Shown here: piece by piece, positions 44,030-55,200 of the stretch
Numbering within the stretch: the first letter of the stretch is position 1
How the letters are laid out: each line of letters opens with the position of its first letter
NCBI GenBank assembly: GCA_030248065.1
Contig: JASAMV010000328.1
Location: 1-64,000 of the forward strand
Source: Rhynchonema sp. JSB1_4
Lineage: Eukaryota > Nematoda > Chromadorea > Monhysterida > Xyalidae
Length of the DNA: 64,000 bases
Direction of reading: 5' to 3'
Notes under the pieces: generated by a model
What the model was told of the DNA's origin: nothing
The model's input: only the letters and a program-made list of their open reading frames with translations
Databases searched by the model: none
Made by a program: the position numbers and the translations under genes

Positions 44030-46956
44030 GGTTGGCAGCCCCAACCAGTAGACCAGCGGTGCACTTGGGGGTCAGGGAGAAGTTTGGGCCGGCTTCTCTA
44101 TGATCGCATTTGGCCTACGAACAATCAAAACACAAAAAGAACCAAAAGAATCCGTTGTTTGTATCAAACAGACGGTACGTACCAAATGGCTTGGTACAAA
44201 AGTCGTGCATCGCCCGTACGCATGTCATATTGTGAAGAAAGAAACTGTAAAGTGTGCAAACACCGGAGCCTTGACCCATTTATCACTTCCAGCGCCACCG
44301 GTAAAAAATTCGAAATTCTGAATCAAAACCAAGTGAACTGTCAAAGCTCTGGTGTTGTTTACCTCATTACGTGCTCCAAATGTAGCATGCAATACGTTGG
44401 ACAAACAATTAGATCACTACGGACACGTTTTGGTGAACATGTACGTAATATACAGAAAAGGAAATGTGGTACCATTCTGGTGAACCACTTTAACTCCGAT
44501 TCCTGCAATCTTGAAAACCTCACGGTTACAATTATACAACAAATCAAGGAATGTAATAAGGAACTTTTGAAACGAAAACTTTTGGAAAACGAATCCTATT
44601 GGATGAAAGTTCTAGTTACAGCCACGCCGTTCGGATGCAACGACAAAATAGATGGTTACGGTATGATTTCAAGCACGGACGACATCCTTGATGGTAAGCG
44701 AAAACCGTACTTTTGCTGCCCAGTTCCAAGACAAAAACGGAGTCATGGTCGCCGGAACGGTAAGCGGACGGTTCCAAATCCGAATCACACACAGTTGAAA
44801 GATATAGATCTCCTTGAACCCGGTGGGATGAAGCAGTTGTACACAGAACTCCGCAGGACGGGTAAAAAAGAGCTACTAAAAATCTATGAAACGGTTTTGG
44901 AAGATAACAAAACAGGTAGAAACAGTAGATTGCACAAACTTCTGGAAGCATTTTTTGCGGGCACACTGCGAAAATCATCTGAACAGACTAAACCAACTTC
45001 TACCCTGAAAATCAGTTTTGTCAACCCCTGCATCGAGTTTCTAGGGCTACAAACACTTCTGAAAGACAAACGAATACAAAAACTAGCACCACCAGCAGCC
45101 AGACATTTATTATCCAATATTAGAGTAGCTTATGTATATGAAACTCCGGTTTCAGTCCAGTTATGCAATTACAGCACGTTTTTGAAGAAACTCTCATCGG
45201 AAGACCTAATAAACATACTTTCCAGACCATGTAATTGCGCCCAAAATAGATTTATTTACCAACCAGTCAATCACATAGTTACTGGAAACCTTAATATTGT
45301 TCAAAATAGTAATTTGCGCAGAATTTTTGCAAAAGGAAACAAGTTTAGGTTACCAAAACACTATGACTGGGATGCTGCTATGAGTGAAATAACAAAAAAT
45401 GTAGCTCTGTTTTTGAAAGATATAGCCAAAAAAGTCAAAATTGACCCATTTTCACTAAGAGACGTTCGAAACTGGATACACAAAACTCTATATTCCAGGA
45501 AAAATACTCAAAAGTCCCGTCGTGGTACTTTCAACCATGCCGTCCAACTGTACAGATATTGTAATAGCGATTTACGTAGCTTACATAGAAATTATATAGT
45601 TACCCCAGCCGACAAGGCAGCTAACAACTACGTTTTCACATGCAAAAAATACTATGTACAAGTTATGTGCGATGAACTCGGCATTAGGTTAGAAAATAGT
45701 ACCCTTGAGGTGTCAGGCAATAGCACATACGAGCCCACAAGACTAGACGTGGATCATATAATTGCAAGACACTCAAGTTTTGCTTCAGAGTTTGATCTCC
45801 AGATTTCAGATGATGACAGATGTATACCCAGACTTTTTGCCATACCAAAATTGCACAAAACCCCTTACAAGTTTCGACAAATTGCGGGGGCTAAAAAGAG
45901 TTCGTTAAAACCACTGCAGAAACTCGCCTTCCGGGTATTAGGCGCCTTACAGCGTCATTTTATCAATTACTGCACTGTTACTAAAGCGCAAAGTGGAAAG
46001 AATTGCTATTGGACAGTTGAAAATTCTGCACAAGTATCTTCCAAGATTAGCTCTTTACAAAACCCCAAAGATATTGTTACTGCAGATTTTAGCACTCTGT
46101 TCACCAGCTTACCACATGATATAGTCGAACGGCAGTTGTTGAAACTGGTAAATATCTGCTTCAGGAATACAAAAGGAAACGATAAACCATATCTGAAGTT
46201 GTCAGGTAGAGAATATACATACACAGACCAGTTCGAGTCTGCTGATCGAACTTTATCAAAACAGGATATCTACAGACTGATATGGCTAAATTTACACGAA
46301 ACCTACGTCTCATTTGCAGGAATTATTTTCAGACAAATCACAGGTATCCCACAGGGTTCAAGTAGTTCACCATTGATTGCCAACCTAACATTGTCCATTC
46401 TTGATTTCGGATTTGCAACATCCACACAAAATAGTGATAAAATGAACAAACTCTCCTTATGCTGTAGATATGTGGACGACATCATTGTTTTTGGCGACCG
46501 TGATTTCATAAAAACCGCAGAAAACATATACCCCCAGAAATTGTTCTGTCCAGAACAAACGACTGTTTAGACAAAGCTGATTATTTGGACCTGGGAATTG
46601 AGATCAAAGATAAAGCAGCATGCATTAGCATTTACGACAAAACAAAAGATTTCAATTTCCAGGTCTTAAGATACATTCATTCAGATAGCAACGTCCATAG
46701 TCGAACTGGGTATGGGATCTTAAATGCCCAAATCACGCGCTTTGCGCGTAATTGCACAGCACAAAACCGCGCAGGGTTCATAAACGTTGCCCGTGACACG
46801 ATAGCGCACCTCCTCCACAATGGATTTGAAAAGAAATTGGTCACCGAAAGCTTGCTTTCATTTTTTGAGAACAATCAAAACACTGCTTTGAAATTTGGGT
46901 TAAAAACAAAAACTTCAGTGGCTCTGATGGTGTTGCGCATCGTTTCAGGTTTATAA
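44030..46956 (+). pseudogene. Penelope-like element ORF2: GIY-YIG endonuclease plus reverse transcriptase, frameshifted
   Basis: The frame is open from 44030; the first in-frame ATG is 44186, so the true start is unclear. A Cys cluster (CEERNCKVCKH) and a GIY-YIG nuclease (GVVYLITCSKCSMQYVGQT, RTRFGEH, about 44350-44430) precede a linker domain and the reverse transcriptase: FAIPKLHKTPYKFRQIAG, DIVTADFSTLFTSLPH, FRQITGIPQGSSSSPLIANL and the catalytic YVDDIIVFGD (about 46468-46497). At about 46536 a C5 run shifts the frame by one base and gives a stop at 46567-46569; the next frame continues from there through YLDLGIEIKDKAACISIYDK to 46956. It could be a real mutation or a homopolymer read error. 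Confidence 0.85.
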
Positions 46957-47452
46957 TTCCATTTTCAGTTCATTCCGTCAATCGCGACTAATTAGGCTGC
47001 CCCAAAACAACAGCACAACCCAGTTTCATCCAAGTGAACGTCACACTATCGTCAAAATCCATTTCTACATCGGGACCAACATCTGGTTGTATTGATTTAG
47101 GTTGTATCATTTGCGTTTTCCCATTCATTATGAAAGAATTATTCGTTACTTTGTCACAGATTTGTGGCTCATCTACTGATGAGACCCCGGCCGCAAATCT
47201 GGTAAAGTTCCTGTCTAGACAAGGGGTCGAAACAGGACTTTATCACAAAATATGAATTTCCAGTTCCACCAAACGCGTGCCTCGATGCCAAAAAAGCTCC
47301 CCAAACAGAAGAAGCCGAGCTTCAATCCGAACAACAACCCGTTGCTCAAAGGCACCAACTTCAAATCAGCGATCTTGTCGTCATCAAAAGCAGTCAAACA
47401 AGAGAAAATCAACCAGGTACACTCACTTTTTGATTGAAAGCCAATATTATTA
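46596..47452 (+). repeat. Right pseudo-LTR of the Penelope-like element
   Basis: Direct repeat of 41546-42402. It includes the hammerhead-like core (47176-47233) and a second copy of ORF1 exon 1 (47252-47416) with its donor GTACAC, here without a downstream acceptor in the element. Confidence 0.92.
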
Positions 47453-49352
47453 CGTGACAGCTTTGTGAATACCATGGCGGCACTTCAGAACATACGCACT
47501 TTATTTTTCATTTGAAAAATCAAACCGGTACCAATGTCAGAAACGCGTAATGTATACCATAAATAATAATCGTTATAGTTTGTTATAACATTTAGTTTGT
47601 GTTTTATTACGAAACTCGGTGGAACTTTCAATAAAATAATCTGTCTCGTTTCCTCATTGTTTCTCAAACAGCTGTCACAGTTATACGAACCAAATGTTCG
47701 AGCCCAAAATAGCCTACGAATACGAAGTGCTTGGCAGTGCAAGCTGAAAAAGTCTATCGCAAAACAGCAGCCTTATCGTAGCGCTGATTTGACGTATTAT
47801 TGCAGTTGAGAGTATTCCCAGTGAAATTCTGCTAATTATTTATGTACGATTATACGCGGCAGTTTATTTGGTTGTTTTGGTCTTGTAAAGCTGATGTCGC
47901 TGCGCTGACGTCATCTTCTTGACTTGCTCATTATGATACATACGCTTTGTTGGTGCATCAACCAACTCATCGCTGTTTCCAGCAAAGTATGTATACATAC
48001 ATAGGTGCCATCTGAGGTATGGCGGTCTTGCTACGTCAGGGTTCTTATTCCTCACCTTTCTAATGACCGACGGAGGACCGGCCCCAATTTGTTCACATAG
48101 CTCCAGCCCCATACCCCAAATCGCTCTAGACCCCAAACACAATAATGGTGTACCATTGGTTCAACCCAAAAAGTGACGCGTTGCGTTTTTGTTTCTTTCC
48201 CGCGCGCTGTCGCAAGCGATGAGGTTTGTTTTTTTCGCTTTTTTCACGATCAAAAAAAGTTTTGCAGCTGTTAGACTCCTGTGTGTGAGTCTGCCTAACT
48301 TTTTATGCTCTTCATTAGTTTGCACCGCTTTGAAACCGGTGGTCTTCATTAGTCTACCTTTTATTTGCTCAAAGTTTTTTCAGCCTTTTGGGTTTTCTCA
48401 GTTGGCCTCAGCTTGAGTGCGTCTAATCAGGCCCCCCAAATCTTGTAAGCTTCAAACGGCCAGATTGGCTAGAATTTTAAAGATTCACATACTCGGAACA
48501 AAATTTTGAACACCTTCACAAAAACACGGCATAAGCTCACAAAAAGTGTTGATTTTTGAACAAATGCTGTCACCAAAATTTGACATGTGGTCAATCATAG
48601 CATACCGACGTCGGAAAGCGCCGCGCTCAGCTTAAAAATTTTGCTATTTTTGCCATTTAAATTCGTTTCTTCGGCTCTAAAAGCTAACATTTGGCATTTA
48701 TGTATTTGTAACAAAAGCATTAAATACCCGAACCCGACAAATGTGGTGCACTTTTGTCACCCTGGTAAATACTTGTTAAGACAAAAACGAGCAAAACAGC
48801 TGCTTGGTGGAAACAAAAAAATTTGGTGTAAACGTGCGCAAACAACAGCTGAATACGAGTGGTTCTGTGATCATAAATCAGTTTCTATCCATAATCTCAG
48901 GTCCTTGGAACCCAAAGTGGTGGTTTTCGGTTCATTTGGCTCCAATTGGGGTTTTATGCCTGTGCCCACACTGGTGCTTCCTTTCGTCTAACATTTTTCA
49001 AACCCTATGAACGCGTCGGTTTTCAGTTCAGAAATTTGAGCCATTTCACTGCTATCGCGGTGCAAGTTTCGTTTTGTCACAGCTCATTATTTACGATCTT
49101 CAGCCAGGGAGGCGTCATGGTTATAGCACCGGCAGCGAGATTAATTGTTTTTGCTCATTTCACTTCGTATTTCGATCTGACGTGCAGATTTTTCTCAAAA
49201 CTAATGCACATACCCAACCATCGTTCAGCCAATGTACGTATGTTCAGCCAACGTTCGTACTCGCAAGGCAATGTATGTATAACTTGAGTGCAGAAATGTT
49301 GCTCTGTTTCGCCCTTCTTTCGCAGACAGACCGAGGCGCCAGGGCTCGTCAG
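47453..49352. other. Intergenic, no gene seen
   Basis: 1.9 kb of mixed sequence between the Penelope-like element and the LTR element. Open frames at 48587-48991 and 49074-49433 have no recognisable features. GTATGTATACATACAT-type short palindromes occur near 47987-48003. Confidence 0.5.
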
Positions 49353-49582
49353 TGTCGAAATGCGAACATGAGCATCAACCGTTCGCATAGCTCTATTACG
49401 TTTCCTTTTGATGTTACGGAGAAAGCAAACTGACACAACTGACTAATACATGAAAGATTACACAGTATAAGCTGGGATAGCAGTGCGCACACACATTCCA
49501 ATCTAACATGCAACGCAAGTCAAAACATCACATGACTGCCTGGTTGTTCCGAAGTTACAGTTAGTGGATCTCATCCGCTACA
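49353..49582. repeat. LTR 1 of the TRIM-like element
   Basis: 230 bp; differs from LTR 2 by a few substitutions and small indels near its start (GTTCGCATAGCTC here against GTCCGTAGCTC), so the insertion is not very recent. Confidence 0.85.
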
Positions 49583-50227
49583 CTCCCGCCCGAATAGAAT
49601 GTCATGCCTCACCCGTGTGGGGCAGACCGCATCAAAAGCACAAATGATGTGAACTCAATATAAAGTACATGCTCAATATAACAGTAATCAGGTTTGTTAT
49701 TTCAAAACTCAATATTTCCGTGAATCACTATTGTCCCAACCAGCTAGTGTCCGCCGGGCCGTGCCCCGATTCCGACAAAGGGCAAAACGGCTTCGCCTTG
49801 AGAATCAACAGGTTCGTTCATCGATGCAGCAGTTGTCCTCCGAACCATCGTTGTGACCGCTCACAGTCGACAGCATGCGGCGATTTGAAATTGACCGAAG
49901 TTCTGATGCACCCGTTGCAGAGCAGAACGAAAGAGAATGATGTGGCGAAGTGCCACGCCGAGGCTGGTGGGTGGCGGCGAGTGTGTTCGTTGATCTTCTT
50001 TTGTGCGACTGAGTCTATTGCGAAATGTTGCCGAGTGTTCGAGAGTGACTGTTGTCCGAGTAGTGACCGGTGGTGAAGAGTTGTACTGAAGGTTGATCGT
50101 GCCTTCAGGAGTTGTTCAGCAGACTTCCTCCCCTTCGAACGGTGATGCCTGAGTCCGCGTTTCGAGAATCCGGATGGAATTCTGTCCAATTCGTTGGTCG
50201 CGGAATCGACGGTTGCCTAGGATGCCA

Positions 50228-50456
50228 TGTCGAAAATGCGAACATGAGCATCAACCGTCCGTAGCTCTATTACGTTTACTCTTGATGTTACGGAGAAAGC
50301 AAACTGACACAACTGACTGGTACATGAAAGATTACACAGTATAAGCTGGGATAGCAGTGCGCACACACATTCCAATCTAACATGCAACGCAAGTCAAAAC
50401 ATCACATGACTGCCTGGTTGTTCCGAAGTTACAGTTAGTGGATCTCATCCGCTACA
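50228..50456. repeat. LTR 2 of the TRIM-like element
   Basis: 229 bp direct repeat of LTR 1, ending CCGCTACA, followed by the target duplication GTCAG. Confidence 0.85.
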
Positions 50457-50889
50457 GTCAGTGCGAACGGCAAATTTACCTCCAAAAACCCCACCAGCAG
50501 ATCTTATTGCGGGGCTGTAAACATCACTGCGTGCAAACTCATAAACAGAGTTTTAATCACAAATGTCTTTCTGTTTACTCTGATGTCTGGTGTAAATTTT
50601 CGTTCTGAACACCTCGCCTAGTGCACTTAGCAACTGTCTGGGCATAAATGCGCAATTTTTGAAAAACCTGAAAAAACTGTTTGTATTTCGACAAAAAGCG
50701 CCTTCTGTCATAATAGCAATTGTTTATTCAAGTGTTCTTTCGGGTGCTACTGTGTTGTGGCCGTCTCGTCTGGTGTGTCACTATTAGACCCTAATGGTCA
50801 GACCAAGAATGAAAAAATAACAGCTTTTGCACTTGTAGTGCTTTCAAAGGTCGATGAAAACCACAAATTCGCATCAAAACCGGAGATTA

Positions 50890-53365
50890 ATGATAACTAT
50901 GCACCGACCTCTCCAAATCCTGCCATTGATCGTTCTCTTATTCGTCCCCACTCGTGGCTGCAACACTCCTGCATCGTTCTGGTGCGATCACGCTGACATT
51001 GCCAGTGAATGCGGTGAGAAATTTGTATTTTTTGCTATTTGTTATACAGCATTTACGTGGTCGATGGTTCGTCGATGCATGATAGATGTCAACAAAGCTC
51101 AGTGGGTTTGGGCTTTGTGGGCTCCAATTGTGATGCGGGTCGTGGTGACTTCTGCACACGGCCAGTAGAATCGGTTATCGGAACGGATCGGTCTTCTTGT
51201 CTGAAAATTGTTTCGACACGAGACCAAGACCGCTTCGGTCCGATACAATCACTGACTGAGTCTGCTGCTTTCCGGCTTCAATCAAACGTCACCTGATCAA
51301 TGCTTCAATCACAAGCACAACCTGATCAGAGAAACGTTTGATGTCAACTCAGGATTTTGGTTTCAGGACACCACGAAGAGGACGTGAAATTTTCCAATGT
51401 TTTTCTAGCCCTGACTAATGCGCCCTTTCTGCCATACAATCCCAATCTGATGTTTCACGCACAGGTGTGACCAACCAGTGCGCACGGCAACGTCGTGACG
51501 TCACTCATGAACCCACCAATTTGACTGTGCTGTTCGAGACACACTGTCCACATTGTCAACGATTTATTGTCAACACGTTGTATCCAATGTGGAGGACTTA
51601 TCGGTACGGGGTGCGAGGTTGGGTGATGTTTCAGTATCATGTACATCTTCCCTTTTGCGGTGTCATGGTTGGAACCCGGCAGTTCTCTGCTAATGGAAAT
51701 TATTCACCAATGCATGTTACAGGAATGGGGCAAAAAATGGTCGGTTATCACGTTATATCAGAGGGTAGGGTCACTCACATTTCAATTGGATTTGAAATAA
51801 ACGTGAATGTATTGTGCTGCTTGTTAGCAAGTCTTTAACCAACTGGGCATCAGTCTACAACTCACCAAACTATCCCCAATACCTACCTCACCTAACAGCC
51901 ATTACGTGCACGTCACATTTGTGCCATGGGGCAACGCTCAACGCGACCCGCGTACTCAACAGGTCACGTGTTTGCACGGACGAAAAGAGTGTGATGGTAA
52001 AATTACGTTATTTTCGATTTCTTCTACGGATCCGAAAAGTTATTTGAACTTGAAATTCAGGCAACCGTCTGATCTCCTGCGTGTTGGCCGAATTCGCTGC
52101 TCAACCAAATGTCACCGACAGTCATTTGGCCAGGTATGGTCACGGACGAGATTCTGATTGACCTTCCTTGATGATTCAGGCATGCTGTATTATAAATCGT
52201 AGCTCGCTTTCTATTCTGTGTTTTTTTCATTATTTCAGTCGCAACATGCACTTTGTGTATTGCATCGAGAAACATCTGCACGCCAACATGGATATGCAGC
52301 ACGCGTGGCACAGATGTTTCAGAGTGACACATGCTGATGCGAAGTTCAGGAGGAATGTAAAGTGGGTGAAATACGGTTTAGGGTTGCTGTGCCTTTTTTG
52401 TCGCACTGAAATTCTACCGACTATGTTAATGTTTCCACCAAAGGCCGTGGTTTAAATTTTTCAGTGCAAGGTGCGCTCTTTGTGGTGGGTTCAGTTAAGT
52501 CAGAAATGTTTCAGAATTGAGCCTCCAATGTATCAGCATTGTCAGCATAAAGCCCCTGGAGCACCATATGGAAAGCTTTTGCGTTGTAAACGTTTGAAAC
52601 AAAATATGCTGACTTTTCACTTTTTTTTCAAATTGAGCCCCGGGGGCTCTCACGGAAAACTCCGGTATTATCAACATTGGCTCATTGATTAGTCGTCACT
52701 GGTCGTCAACTCAAAGCAGCCCTAAATGAGTGCGAGGAACGTTAATTTGGTCACCACCGGTACATATTCTGTCGAACGCAATGTAGCTCGCAGACATTTT
52801 TTAATCTCAATCACAGGCGTTGTTTCGCGGGCTCGCGCGGTGACGATCTGCAACGTCTGGATGAATACCGCACTCGGTCCATCAGTCCGGAACCGGCAAC
52901 ACATTCACCTTGGATTGTCGTTAATGGGAGGTTAGGAGGACACTAATTGTGATACACTGACGACCTAGTGCACCGCCGATGGTCTATCTGTTCACATTCC
53001 TGTAAAACGTGACATGATCGGAAGTCCACCTTTTCTGTGACACTGACGGAATCTCACCGAGAAGGGCAGAACATTATATGGTAAACATTAGGTATTGACA
53101 TCACATAATTCTTGATAACCAGTCTCTCGGTCACTTGGGTTCACACTGTGGAAGAGGGCACACGGTCATCACACTCCTATAATTGTCCAGAATAGTTTTC
53201 ATTTTCCGAATCCTTCGCAGATCAACGCGCGGCATGCAGACCCTCAAATACAGTATTGTTGAACTGCTCAAGCAGTGGCATCATTTGGACGCAAAAGAGG
53301 GCAGCAGTGATGGAAAACCGAGGATTATAGGCACAAGTCGGGTTACGGTAAATGTTGGTGGTTGA
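50890..53365 (+). CDS. GILT-like lysosomal thiol reductase (8 exons)
   Basis: GILT proteins reduce disulphides in endosomes and lysosomes. Exons 50890-51013, 51465-51603, 51899-51996, 52061-52133, 52239-52315, 52693-52729, 52817-52930, 53221-53365 join in phase to 268 residues. A signal peptide (MHRPLQILPLIVLLFVPTRG) leads to CNTPASFWCDHADIASECG; NLTVLFETHCPHCQRFIVNT holds the CXXC active site; VPWGNAQRD and CLHGRKECDGNRLISC is the complete GILT signature (C-x-H-G-x2-E-C-x2-N); FVYCIEK and THSPWIVVNG follow. The two joints around exon 6 (52315, 52693, 52729) are chosen by phase only. Which of two close ATGs (50890, 50899) is used is open. Confidence 0.88.
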
Positions 53366-53862
53366 GAATATAAATTGGTTTTTTTGTTTTTTGCTTTGGT
53401 GTCGCATAATTTTGTACTATTATATAAAACGGTGTGCATTTTTGTTCCGCGGCTGTTGTTATTATTGTGTTAGCTTTATTTTAGTGCTTTTTTCAAAACA
53501 TTTTTTGCACTGTGTTGTAGACCAAAGGTACTGCTGCTGATTCGTACAAATGAACGTATTCAGGTTTCATGAATAAAATTGAAGTGTCGTTTTGTTCCTT
53601 GTTTGGGTTGCAAGGACAATGTTTTCAATGTTTTTGTAAAAATCTACAAAGGAGAGCGCAAGCACATTCAAAGATTGGATTGAAACATTTATTTGCACAG
53701 GTCATCCTTGGTGTTTCAAACACTGCGACGTGTGCGTGTATAGTAATGTTTAATGGAACGACATCATTTTGTGCCACGCACAAACATTTTGGCACAAAAA
53801 CTGTATTGAACTACGAAATTTACCGAGAATTGATTGGTATTGATCTGAATTATCAAATAATC
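53366..53862. other. Spacer between GILT and the membrane-protein gene
   Basis: A/T-rich. A frame open from 53569 is in phase with the next gene's start at 53863 and could extend its N-terminus, but its composition (Cys/Phe-rich) looks non-coding. Confidence 0.4.
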
Positions 53863-54589
53863 ATGCAGCACCTATTGATGAACAAAGGTCGTGGTTCGCC
53901 GAGCGCCTGGTGGCTGTTGGTCGTTCTGCTCATTGCTGTCATCATACTGGCGATTCGCGCGAGCCCCACGGGCGAAAATGGTTGGTTTGTTGTGTTTTTC
54001 ATGGGCCAAATTTAGCATAATTTTACGCGGGTTTTATTGGTTGCGGACAATTTCCACATGGATTTCGGTTGCTCGCGAGTTTCGGCTCAGGCGGTACCAT
54101 AGCTTATCAACTACCGTACGTATAGACTTACTACTGGAACTGGACATGGGCCAGGCGTGGGCCGCAGGCAGTCTGTACAAATACTTTGACCAATAAATCG
54201 CAAATTCGAAAATTCAAATTATGTCGTGAGTTATCAATCCCCAATTATGTACATAAACTACAACAACGGTTTCTCTTCTCAGGCCAGTTCCACGCGAATC
54301 CCCCGGAGCCGATGATTGTTGCGAGCACGACTGTAGCCCAACTTGTGCTCATTATGGTCGCTGGATCGGTGATCGCAGTGTCAGGTAGGGGGTTGACTGT
54401 CCCCCTTCAAATAGTGAACAAAGAGTTACTTTATGGTAACAGGACATTTTTGCGAATCTTGACAAACATAAAGTTTCAGCATTCGGCGTTATCCTGTCGT
54501 ACATCATTCTGTGGAAGGGCAAATCGCACAAGGAAATGGAAGCGGACAAGGCTCGAGATCACGAAATCTATATCGATATTTATGATTGA
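53863..54589 (+). CDS. Small two-helix membrane protein, unknown (3 exons)
   Basis: Exons 53863-53980, 54283-54384, 54480-54589 join in phase 1 twice and give 109 residues. Helix 1: WWLLVVLLIAVIILAI (about residues 16-31). Helix 2: STTVAQLVLIMVAGSVIAV, continuing over the last joint into AFGVILSYIIL, so it may be one long or two short helices. A basic/acidic C-terminal tail (WKGKSHKEMEADKARDHEI) ends at TGA 54587. I do not recognise the family. Exact phase joints and the clean hydrophobic pattern support a real gene. Confidence 0.6.
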
Positions 54590-55200
54590 TCGATTTTAGG
54601 GCAGATGATTATTATATCGTATAAATCGGGAACAATCAATAGATTGAAATGTCAGGGTCAATAGAATTTCAAGTGACACGTGTGTTCACATTTTTATTAT
54701 TGTGATTTCGAACTTCGACGTATTTTTACTGTGATGCGGTGATATTTTCCGTTCCTTGTGCGTACAGCATTGCGTATATGGGAAGGCAAATCACTGGATT
54801 TCATATTCCAGTGCACTGAAAACGGCGCACTTCTGTCTGAATGCAGTTATCTCAACGTCTCAATTTGCTTCCATAAAATAACTGACGCAAACGTGAGAGA
54901 CAGGACTGTATCACGTTGACGCTTAGAATCAACTTTCAACGTATTGCAGCCGCATCAGTTATTCAATGTGTAGAGACAATCTACGTCAACATGAGCCCGA
55001 TTTCGGAAGTGGTGTGCTTACAATAAACGAATAGAAAGAGAAAAACCTCGTGCACCCCAATGTTTCACACTGTTATCAGATTTCGACTGACTTGTTTGTT
55101 GTTAATCTTTATTTTTCACAGCTATTATCTAGCACCATCGATAAAGGCACGACAAATTCTGAGCAAAATTCCAAAGTTCTTTGAACTTGAAGCGATACTA
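54590..55200. other. Convergent intergenic spacer
   Basis: Lies between the 3' ends of the membrane-protein gene (plus) and MCAT (minus). No exon or repeat noted. Confidence 0.5.

Larger units (their letters stand above)
41546..47452 (+). mobile_element. Penelope-like retroelement, Naiad-type (N-terminal GIY-YIG), in tandem pLTR configuration
   Basis: An 857-bp direct repeat (41546-42402 and 46596-47452, offset 5050 bp, no difference found by eye) encloses ORF1 and ORF2. Penelope-like elements characteristically occur as partial tandem copies with such pseudo-LTRs. The left repeat holds the end of the reverse-transcriptase frame, 3' UTR, hammerhead-like core and first ORF1 exon; the right repeat holds the same. 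ORF2 has its GIY-YIG domain before the reverse transcriptase, the permuted order known for Naiad-type elements. Identical repeats suggest a recent insertion; a frameshift in ORF2 suggests this copy is not autonomous. No target duplication was identified. Confidence 0.88.
49353..50456. mobile_element. Short non-autonomous LTR retrotransposon (TRIM-like)
   Basis: Two direct repeats, 49353-49582 and 50228-50456, both start TGTCGAAA and end CCGCTACA (TG...CA). The pentamer GTCAG flanks the whole element (49348-49352 and 50457-50461), a perfect 5-bp target duplication. The 645-bp interior has no gag or pol. The sequence after LTR 1, CTCCCGCCCGAATAG, may be a primer-binding site but does not start with the usual TGG. 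No clear polypurine tract. Confidence 0.82.

Noticed and set aside
48587..48991. 134-codon open frame between the retroelements
   Set aside because: Composition and lack of splice signals or homology suggest chance; no support.
49669..50189. Open frames inside the LTR element as gag or a host gene
   Set aside because: Both strands are open over the same stretch, with no zinc knuckle, protease or other motif.
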